From the NCBI GenBank assembly GCA_903842475.1, contig CAIMMA010000506.1, forward strand, positions 1-11,726: a DNA stretch of 11,726 nucleotides, given 5' to 3'. The notes under the pieces were generated by a model that did not search any database, was not told where the DNA came from, and saw only the letters and a program-made list of their open reading frames with translations. This document shows, in pieces, positions 7,206-11,726 of the stretch (position 1 is the stretch's first letter; the number at the start of each line of letters is the position of its first letter). This DNA is from an uncultured bacterium. GTDB taxonomy: Bacteria; Desulfobacterota; Desulfobulbia; Desulfobulbales; Desulfobulbaceae. A program made the position numbers and the translations under genes.

Positions 7206-8996
7206 GTGAGCGTTCCAGAGGAAGACTATTCCATACTAGATGATTTCGTGCAGGAGAGCCTGGCGGGCTTGAAGCGCGTCACTCCATTTGTTCAGGCTTT
7301 GGTGGAACAGCCCGACCGGGAGGATATTCTGCCCAAGGTGATTGAACGCTGTTTTCACCTGTTTCATTCCATTAAGGGGACAGGTGGTTTTCTGCAACTC
7401 GAACAGTTGGTCCGTCCGGCCGAGGCTATGGAATACCTGCTCGATCGGATCAGGTCCGGGGTGCAGTCGATGCATCCCAGGCTGGTCGCCTTGCTGGCAG
7501 AATCCTGTCAGTTCATGGAGAAAGGCTTGCCGTTGGTGCTGGCGGAAAAAACCGATCAACGCCTGGCCCCATCGGCCGAAGCCTTGACCGGGGCGATTTT
7601 TCAAGCGATTCAGGCTGGTGGCGAAGAGTTCGAGGAGCATGGCGCCGGTGTCCTGGAACCCCATGGCATGCACGATGCTTTTTTCATGGAAACCGAGAAT
7701 CTTTTGACCACGGCGGAGCAGGAGTTCGTGCTTTGGGATTTTATCGCCATGGATCATCAGCGAATGGAGGATTTATGCCGCCTCCTGTATCGGTTGAAAC
7801 AAAATTTCGCGCTTTTTGAAATGCGGGATCTGGAACGATTGTGCCTGGCCCTTGAATCCACTTTGACCCGCTATCTCCAGGGGGAATTCTTTCAGACCGA
7901 ATATCCCGAGAGGGTTTTTTTACGGAGTATCGATGCGGTGCGGAGTACCTTGACCGGCATTGCCCGTCTGGGGGATAGCACCGTCACCGGTTTGGACCAT
8001 CATCTGGCCGCTCTGCAGGGTTTGATGCGGCAACCGATCGGCACCTTGTTGATCGAGGCCGGCCTGGTTGACTCCCAAGCCATAGAAAGTGCCCTGGAGA
8101 TGCAGAAAAGCTCCCGGGAAACTGCGCCCCGCCGCCTGGGTGAGGTGCTGGTGGATATGGGGAAGGTGACGCCGGACCAGCTTCAGCATGTACTCCAGGC
8201 GCAGCACAGCAATCGCACCAGGGCGGCACAGGCGGAAACCGAACTCAGCGGCGTTTGTCCGGCCTCGGCCGAATCTCCTCCGGCCGAGGCCGTTTACAGT
8301 GAGGTGAGTATTGATGGCAGGAAAATTGCAAGAATTGTGGAGCTGGTCAATCAACTGGCCATGGTCTATCCGCTGCAAGGAAGTACCGCCGACCTTTTTG
8401 CGGAATTGCTGGCGTTGGCTCAATCCTGCAATCAAGAAGCTCTCGCCGCTTTTTCTTCCCGGCTGAAGCGAATGGTGCATGACCTTGCGGTGCAATACAA
8501 CAAGCGGGTCTATTTCGTGGTCGAAGGCATCGATACCCTCCTTGATCAACGCGATATATTTCTATTAGCCGATCCGTTGCACCACCTCCTGCGCAATGGT
8601 GTGGCGCATGGTTTGGAAACCGTTGAGGAACGAGTGCTGGCCGGGAAAAGGAAGAGCGGCAAATTAACGCTCACTGCACTGCAGCACGGTAACGAGATCT
8701 GGGTGAGCATTGAGGATGACGGGCTGGGCTTTGACCTGCAAACCATCACCAATTTGGCGGTTGCCCAAGGATTGGTTGCCCGTGAAGGGGTCGGCCATCT
8801 CACCCACCGGGAACTTGCCCAGCTTTTCTTTCGTGCGCCGGCGGCCCCGCCCGGCGAAATCCAGGCCGGGTTGAGTCCAGGTGCCGGGCTCGCAGCGGTC
8901 AGGGACCGGGTCCAGCAACTGCAGGGCAGGGTGGAGATGCTGACGCGACCCGGCAAAGGGACCAGGATAACCTTAAAAGTGCCACAACAGCACTGA
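7206..8996 (+). CDS. CheA-like hybrid histidine kinase: Hpt, degenerate Hpt, tandem MshEN-type motifs, CheA-type ATPase, no CheW domain
   Basis: With the GTG start the product has 596 residues. Residues 6-105 form an Hpt domain with FHSIKGTGGF; His54 is the predicted phosphorylation site. Residues about 159-262 resemble a second Hpt (LERLCLALESTLTRYLQGE matches the helix after the active site), but its His-x-x-Lys-Gly positions read R196-L-K-Q-N, so it cannot be phosphorylated. Residues 277-333 hold two GspE/MshE N-terminal-type motifs. After a Pro/Ala-rich linker, 365-430 resembles a shortened CheA dimerisation region (RLKRMVHDLA at 419-428). The ATPase follows: N box HLLRNGVAHG around N464, with Ala467 where CheA usually has Asp; G1 box DDGLGFD at 504-510; G2 GAGL at 559-562; G3 GKGT at 583-586. 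The chain ends here, without the P5/CheW-like domain that links CheA to receptors. The cheY-like gene follows after 159 bp and is the likely phosphate acceptor. Kinase identity is secure; the input signal is inferred. Confidence 0.88.
   Translation: MSVPEEDYSILDDFVQESLAGLKRVTPFVQALVEQPDREDILPKVIERCFHLFHSIKGTGGFLQLEQLVRPAEAMEYLLDRIRSGVQSMHPRLVALLAESCQFMEKGLPLVLAEKTDQRLAPSAEALTGAIFQAIQAGGEEFEEHGAGVLEPHGMHDAFFMETENLLTTAEQEFVLWDFIAMDHQRMEDLCRLLYRLKQNFALFEMRDLERLCLALESTLTRYLQGEFFQTEYPERVFLRSIDAVRSTLTGIARLGDSTVTGLDHHLAALQGLMRQPIGTLLIEAGLVDSQAIESALEMQKSSRETAPRRLGEVLVDMGKVTPDQLQHVLQAQHSNRTRAAQAETELSGVCPASAESPPAEAVYSEVSIDGRKIARIVELVNQLAMVYPLQGSTADLFAELLALAQSCNQEALAAFSSRLKRMVHDLAVQYNKRVYFVVEGIDTLLDQRDIFLLADPLHHLLRNGVAHGLETVEERVLAGKRKSGKLTLTALQHGNEIWVSIEDDGLGFDLQTITNLAVAQGLVAREGVGHLTHRELAQLFFRAPAAPPGEIQAGLSPGAGLAAVRDRVQQLQGRVEMLTRPGKGTRITLKVPQQH
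8034..8204 (+). other. Tandem MshEN (T2SSE_N)-type c-di-GMP-binding motifs inside the kinase
   Basis: Two 24-residue motifs are separated by nine residues. Motif 2 (residues 310-333) fits the MshEN pattern fully: R-L-G at positions 1-3, L at 6, L at 17, L at 21 and Q at 24. Motif 1 (277-300) has P-I-G at 1-3, L at 6, I at 17, L at 21 and Q at 24. In MshE and related ATPases a pair of such motifs with a five-residue spacer binds c-di-GMP. Here the spacer is longer and the first Arg is replaced by Pro, so ligand binding is likely but unproven. Confidence 0.7.
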
Positions 8997-9024
8997 GACC
9001 GTATGTGGGAAAAAACGGTTAGGC

Positions 9025-9040
9025 AGGAAGAAAACTTGCT
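9025..9040 (+). promoter_or_regulatory. Possible sigma-54 (-24/-12) promoter for the cheY-cheX genes
   Basis: AGGAAGAAAACTTGCT (9025-9040) has GG at 9026-9027 and a perfect TTGCT at 9036-9040, with the required 12-base step from the second G to the C. The rest of the -24 block is poor. Transcription would start near 9051. It lies in the 159-bp gap between the kinase and cheY. No convincing sigma-70 alternative was seen. Confidence 0.35.
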
Positions 9041-9083
9041 TTCCCTGTTTTGGACTTGATAGAATAACCAATACAAAAAAATC

Positions 9084-9117
9084 TTCTGTTTCATCGTGCA
9101 GATTCTTTGAAACAGGA
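9084..9117 (+). repeat. Inverted repeat (10-bp hairpin) in the cheY leader
   Basis: CTGTTTCA (9086-9093) and TGAAACAG (9108-9115) are perfect complements around a 14-nt loop. One G-U and one A-U pair extend the stem to 10 bp. It is not followed by a T run, so it does not look like a terminator. It sits 38 bp before the cheY start and could be an operator or an mRNA leader hairpin. Confidence 0.5.
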
Positions 9118-9155
9118 ATAGCGATCAATTTGCGTACGACCAAGAGGAGAGAATA

Positions 9156-9527
9156 ATGGCAAAGAATGTACTGCTTGTGGACGATTCCAGCACAATGCGA
9201 AAGATCATCAGCCGTTCGCTGCGTCAGGCAGGGCTGGATTTCGGAGAGATTTATGAAGCCGGCGACGGTCTGGAAGCCTTGGCAATGCTTGAAAAGGAAT
9301 CGGTAGACATCGTTTTGAGCGACATCAATATGCCCAATATGAACGGGATTGAGTTTCTCCGGGAAAAGGGCAACCGCCCCGGTATTAAAGATATTCCGGT
9401 TTTTATGATCTCCACCGAGACCGGTGAGGATATCATCGGCGAAGCCAAGAGTCTGGGCGCCATCGGTGCTCTGAAAAAACCCTTCACCCCGGACAAGGTC
9501 AACGAGGTTCTCGGCCCGTTCATGTAA
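9156..9527 (+). CDS. cheY: CheY-like single-domain response regulator
   Basis: The 123-residue product is one receiver domain with no output domain. The acidic pair is D9-D10, the phosphoacceptor is D56 in LSDINMP, the conserved hydroxyl residue is S86 in MISTE, and the Lys is K108 in KKPF. N58 and E88, at the positions that govern dephosphorylation rate, match those of E. coli CheY. The aromatic switch residue (Tyr106 in E. coli) is replaced by Ala105. A strong ribosome binding site (GAGGAG) precedes the ATG. The upstream kinase probably phosphorylates it, and the CheX-type proteins downstream probably dephosphorylate it. Whether it binds the flagellar switch or another target cannot be read from the sequence. 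Confidence 0.92.
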   Translation: MAKNVLLVDDSSTMRKIISRSLRQAGLDFGEIYEAGDGLEALAMLEKESVDIVLSDINMPNMNGIEFLREKGNRPGIKDIPVFMISTETGEDIIGEAKSLGAIGALKKPFTPDKVNEVLGPFM

Positions 9528-9533
9528 CCAATG

Positions 9534-9551
9534 GCAAATCAGGTGATTTGC
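9534..9551 (+). repeat. Perfect 8-bp dyad just after cheY
   Basis: GCAAATCA and TGATTTGC are exact complements around a central GG. As RNA it would fold as a 7-bp stem with an AGGT loop. It starts 6 bp past the cheY stop. The dyad geometry also suits a DNA-binding dimer. No T run follows. Confidence 0.55.
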
Positions 9552-9560
9552 ATTCTTGCC

Positions 9561-9588
9561 TGTCAAGACGACGAGTGGTCTCTTGACA
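9561..9588 (+). repeat. Perfect 8-bp hairpin upstream of the first cheX
   Basis: TGTCAAGA (9561-9568) and TCTTGACA (9581-9588) are exact complements. Inside, GAC and GTC can add three pairs past one bulged C, closing a 5-nt loop. The 3' arm ends 13 bases before the cheX ribosome binding site. The embedded TTGACA looks like a -35 element but has no -10 partner. Confidence 0.55.
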
Positions 9589-9601
9589 AGTGCTTAAAGA
9601 G

Positions 9602-9606
9602 GGAGG
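9602..9606 (+). promoter_or_regulatory. Ribosome binding site that fixes the first cheX start at GTG 9614
   Basis: GGAGG within AGAGGGAGGG lies seven bases before GTG 9614-9616. An upstream in-frame GTG at 9590 would place this site inside the gene and has no site of its own. Confidence 0.7.
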
Positions 9607-9613
9607 GCAGTGT

Positions 9614-10090
9614 GTGAACGGGACGAACAGCATTTCTGAAATCAACGACAAAATTATCGAAGCAACCAAGGAAATATTCATCGGCATGGTTATGATGGAT
9701 ATCTCCGTGGCTGGAGAACCCTTGACGACGCTCGGGCCTTTGAAAAATTCAATCACCGGCATGGTCGGCCTGGCCGGCGTTCATAAAGGAGTCCTGGCCG
9801 TTCATTTTCCCAAGCAGGTGGCCTTGGATGTTACCGGCAGCTTTCTCGGAGTGGAAGTGGATGAGATCAACGCCGATGTTCAGGACGCCATCGGCGAAAT
9901 CGCCAACATGCTTGGCGGGAATCTCAAAACGATTCTCTCCGACCGGGGCAAAGATATCCAACTCTCCCTGCCTTCAACCATATACGGCGAACAGTACGCC
10001 TTCACCTCCCAGGCCGAAGTGGATCAGGTTATTCTGCCGTTTCAGACACCTTCCGGGGTGTTTTTTGTCGAGGTGGAGCTTGAACGGTGA
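9614..10090 (+). CDS. cheX: CheX-type CheY-phosphate phosphatase (first copy)
   Basis: The 158-residue product belongs to the CheC/CheX/FliY phosphatase family, which speeds hydrolysis of CheY-phosphate. The hallmark helix DAIGEIANMLGGNLK carries the catalytic pair E95 and N98 (E-x-x-N). The preceding core MVGLAGVHKGVLAVHFP at about 50-66 and the closing strand VFFVEVELE fit the CheX fold. There is one ExxN site, as in CheX; CheC has two. No targeting signal or membrane segment is present. It follows cheY after 86 bp that hold two dyads, and a paralogue follows 46 bp later. Its substrate is most likely the adjacent CheY. Confidence 0.85.
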   Translation: MNGTNSISEINDKIIEATKEIFIGMVMMDISVAGEPLTTLGPLKNSITGMVGLAGVHKGVLAVHFPKQVALDVTGSFLGVEVDEINADVQDAIGEIANMLGGNLKTILSDRGKDIQLSLPSTIYGEQYAFTSQAEVDQVILPFQTPSGVFFVEVELER

Positions 10091-10123
10091 TTTTTGTCTC
10101 AGCTGCAGGTAACGGGTTTGCTC

Positions 10124-10130
10124 AAGGGGG
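10124..10130 (+). promoter_or_regulatory. Ribosome binding site supporting a TTG start for the second cheX
   Basis: AAGGGGG lies six bases before TTG 10137-10139. The frame is closed upstream by TAA 10110-10112, and the first in-frame ATG (10188) would remove the conserved first helix. TTG is therefore the best start. Confidence 0.6.
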
Positions 10131-10136
10131 CGGTTT

Positions 10137-10592
10137 TTGGATCTAGAGAATGTTTTAATCGATACCACGCTGGAGGTTTTCGCCTCCATGATTTTTATCG
10201 AGATTACGCCGGAGGTGTCATCGGAGGAGAATGCGGCGATCGAATACAACCTTTCCAGCCTTATCGGTCTGGCCGGCGATTTTAAGGGCATCCTCGCCAT
10301 CCAGTGCCCTGCGGAGGTGGCGATGGGCATCACTGGTGCTATGCTTGGCATGGAGGTGACCGAGCTCGACGGGGATGTCAAAGACGCCATCGGCGAAATT
10401 GCCAACATGGTGGCCGGCGGCCTCAAAGAGGCGTTGATCGGTGCTGGAACAAAGACGGAGTTGGCCATCCCTACAACGGTGATAGGCACGTCCATCAGGA
10501 CCAGCGGTCTTTCGGGAGCCTCACGGGTCATGATCCCGTTTACGAGCCCGTTGGGCCGGTTTGGGGTTGAGCTCCGGTATATCCAGTCTTGA
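10137..10592 (+). CDS. CheX-type CheY-phosphate phosphatase (second copy)
   Basis: This 151-residue paralogue of the preceding gene has the same layout: first helix VLIDTTLEVFASMIFIEI, core LIGLAGDFKGILAIQCP, and the helix DAIGEIANMVAGGLKEAL with E87 and N90 as the predicted catalytic pair. The 27 bases coding for DAIGEIANM differ at only one position between the copies (9884-9910 and 10383-10409). Elsewhere the proteins have clearly diverged, so the duplication is not recent. The start is a TTG chosen from the ribosome binding site and the helix it preserves. The gene is probably translated from the same mRNA as the first copy. Both copies keep the active site; a division of labour, or pairing of the two, is possible. 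Confidence 0.82.
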   Translation: MDLENVLIDTTLEVFASMIFIEITPEVSSEENAAIEYNLSSLIGLAGDFKGILAIQCPAEVAMGITGAMLGMEVTELDGDVKDAIGEIANMVAGGLKEALIGAGTKTELAIPTTVIGTSIRTSGLSGASRVMIPFTSPLGRFGVELRYIQS

Positions 10593-10802
10593 ATAAAGGA
10601 GTTAATTCTTTATGCATCTCTACCGAAAGAGATGAAGAAACCCGGTGCCACCGTCTGGCACCCTCAGCGGTCGCCACCGGCTCCTGGCTTAGGCCCTTGG
10701 ACCGGTCCCGGATACCGGTTCAACCGAATACCATGCCGATGAGGCCGAGCTGTTCTTTTGGGACAGGTCGTGATTCTTTTTTAGCTTAACGATGCCTGCG
10801 TG
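10593..10802 (+). ncRNA. Candidate structured 5' leader of the last gene
   Basis: This 210-bp gap has a dense run of hairpins. CATCTCT/AGAGATG (10615-10621 with 10628-10634, loop ACCGAA) and GGTGCCA/TGGCACC (10644-10650 with 10656-10662, loop CCGTC) are perfect 7-bp stems. CGGT/ACCG (10668-10671 with 10676-10679) extends past a bulge. GGACCGG/CCGGTTC (10699-10705 with 10715-10721) has 7 bp including one G-U pair. I could not match it to a known riboswitch; c-di-GMP-I, c-di-GMP-II, cobalamin, glycine and fluoride core motifs are not evident. A 66-codon open frame across it has no ribosome binding site and no recognisable protein. Confidence 0.35.
10612..10635 (+). CDS. Possible 7-codon leader peptide MHLYRKR
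   Basis: AAAGGAG at 10595-10601 is followed after ten bases by ATG, six more codons and TGA. The coding part coincides with the first hairpin of the leader, so a ribosome on it would disrupt that stem. The site could instead be a chance ribosome binding site or a remnant. No conservation can be judged here. Confidence 0.25.
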   Translation: MHLYRKR

Positions 10803-11726
10803 ATGAAAGCCAGAGAACGCTTCGACAAAATATTGCTTTCCTGCTGCGACCGGATTCAAGAGGAGGTCGCCTCCCTGATCGGCAAGCCGTTCAAGCTGGG
10901 CGAGCCAAAGTTCCGCGAAAGCAGTAAGGAAGCTTTGTTCGCCGAGCCAGGCGGCAAGCGTGTTCTGGCTCATGTCCGCATCGATGGCGACCTGCAGGGC
11001 GCGGCCTGCCTGTTGGTTGGGATTAAGGATGCCATTCAGATCGGCGGTGCGCTCATCATGCTGCCCGAATCCGAGTTGGCAAGTCTGAGCGCCGCAGAAG
11101 ACTATTCCGAGGAGTTGCAAGATTCGTTCGGCGAGGTTGCCAATATCTTCTGCGGGGCAATGACTGTCACCTTTGAAGAGCAGCACCCCAAAAAAATACG
11201 TTTTATCCGAACGGAGCAGGAGGTTGTTGTCCCGGTCAAGGTGGTGATCGAATCCGAACAGCCGATTGCCGATGGTTCCTACTACCTGATGACCGTTCCC
11301 ATGCAGCTGGATAATCGTGACCTCGGCAGTCTCGAGGTGGTTTTTCCGGCAGTGCTCTTTGGGTTGGCCGCCGAGGCTGCTCAAGAAACGGCTCCACCCG
11401 TGGAGGCCGCTGCGGTGCAGGCTGCCGAACCTGAAGCCAAGGAGGCGCCGGAGTCGATCGGGACGCTCAAGCGGCAAGCAGGCGATGGCAAGGCGAGCCA
11501 GGAGGCGGGCATTCTGGAGCGCCCGGTTGCGGCGGCTCCCGGCCCCGCGGTCGAACCCCGCCGGGATCTTGAGAAACAGCACAAGCTGGTTGATACCCTG
11601 CTGAAAAACAGCATGGCCAAGATGTGCGAGGAGGTGAGCGCCCTGCTCGGCGGGACGCTGCAGGTGGTGCCCACGGAGCACGCGGCTTGCACCAAAGCCG
11701 GGTTTTTAGAGCAGGCCGGCGGCAAG
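10803..11726 (+). CDS. CheC/CheX-family protein with tandem domains (partial, C-terminus off the right edge)
   Basis: The frame is open from ATG 10803 to the last base (308 codons, no stop). Residues about 1-188 form a CheC/CheX-like domain: helix FDKILLSCCDRIQEEVASLI, core LQGAACLLVGIKDAIQIGGA, then DSFGEVANIFCGAM with E111 and N114 as an ExxN pair, and strands to about 183. An Ala/Glu/Pro-rich linker follows (189-255). Then RDLEKQHKLVDTLLKNSMAK starts a second copy of the first domain; EEVSALLGG and KAGFLEQAGGK there match EEVASLIGK and KEALFAEPGGK near 20-52. The family includes CheC, CheX, FliY and parts of FliM. It could be a phosphatase or a switch-associated protein. No clear ribosome binding site precedes the start; GTG 10800 is an alternative. 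A long minus-strand frame over the same bases is a shadow. Confidence 0.75.
   Translation, partial: MKARERFDKILLSCCDRIQEEVASLIGKPFKLGEPKFRESSKEALFAEPGGKRVLAHVRIDGDLQGAACLLVGIKDAIQIGGALIMLPESELASLSAAEDYSEELQDSFGEVANIFCGAMTVTFEEQHPKKIRFIRTEQEVVVPVKVVIESEQPIADGSYYLMTVPMQLDNRDLGSLEVVFPAVLFGLAAEAAQETAPPVEAAAVQAAEPEAKEAPESIGTLKRQAGDGKASQEAGILERPVAAAPGPAVEPRRDLEKQHKLVDTLLKNSMAKMCEEVSALLGGTLQVVPTEHAACTKAGFLEQAGGK

Noticed and set aside
8998..9019. ACCGT/ACGGT inverted repeat after the kinase stop as a terminator
   Set aside because: Only five pairs with a 12-nt loop and no T run.
9583..9588. Perfect TTGACA as a sigma-70 -35 element before cheX
   Set aside because: No -10-like sequence 16-18 bases downstream; the hexamer is explained as one arm of a hairpin.
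10734..10741. GCCGATGA as a sigma-28 -10 element
   Set aside because: Nothing resembling the TAAA-type -35 element lies 10-12 bases upstream.
10731..10750. GATGAGGCCGA resembling part of a hammerhead ribozyme core
   Set aside because: The conserved CUGA is CCGA here and the matching GAAA strand and helices are missing.
10589..10789. 66-codon plus-strand frame in the leader
   Set aside because: TTG start without a ribosome binding site, overlaps the second cheX stop, and its sequence is explained by RNA hairpins.
10689..11681. 330-codon minus-strand open frame at the right end
   Set aside because: The plus-strand frame over the same bases has an ExxN helix, a tandem domain repeat and fits the direction of the cluster; the minus frame has no recognisable features.

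Overview
The window looks like part of a flagellar and motility-signalling region of a Gram-negative, deltaproteobacterial-type organism (Desulfobacterota; a Desulfobulbales-like sulfate reducer is a guess). The grounds are the flgBC-fliEFGH order, GspE-type repeats and CheX-type proteins close to the flagellar genes, and candidate sigma-54 promoters. No rRNA, tRNA, mobile element or CRISPR array was seen.

Left part (1-6888, minus strand). Reading right to left, one probable operon encodes an 809-residue exported TPR protein, then flgB, flgC, fliE, fliF, fliG and the start of fliH, which runs off the left edge. The products build the proximal rod (FlgB, FlgC), the rod/MS-ring adaptor (FliE), the MS ring (FliF), the switch ring (FliG) and the export-ATPase regulator (FliH). 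The TPR protein has a signal peptide, an N-terminal beta-rich region and a long helical-repeat body. That layout recalls the periplasmic motor-scaffold protein PflA of Campylobacter and Helicobacter, but this is inference.

Centre (6889-7205). A 317-bp divergent intergenic region holds two -24/-12 (sigma-54) promoter candidates, one facing each way, with a small dyad between them.

Right part (7206-11726, plus strand). A signalling cluster follows: a CheA-like histidine kinase of unusual build, a single-domain CheY-like receiver, two tandem CheX-type phosphatases, and the first 308 residues of a larger CheC/CheX-type protein that begins to repeat its own N-terminal domain before the right edge. 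The kinase carries an active Hpt, a degenerate Hpt, two tandem 24-residue motifs matching the c-di-GMP-binding MshEN pattern, and a CheA-type ATPase, but no C-terminal CheW-like domain. The most economical reading is a phosphorelay in which the kinase, perhaps gated by c-di-GMP, phosphorylates the CheY and up to three ExxN phosphatases remove the phosphate. Its output could act on the motor encoded next door.

The gaps between the signalling genes are rich in dyads: one 10-bp hairpin before cheY, two perfect 8-bp dyads before the first cheX, and a 210-bp leader before the last gene with three 7-bp hairpins and a 7-codon mini-ORF. The two large non-coding stretches, the 317-bp divergent region and the 210-bp leader, are described in their own entries.
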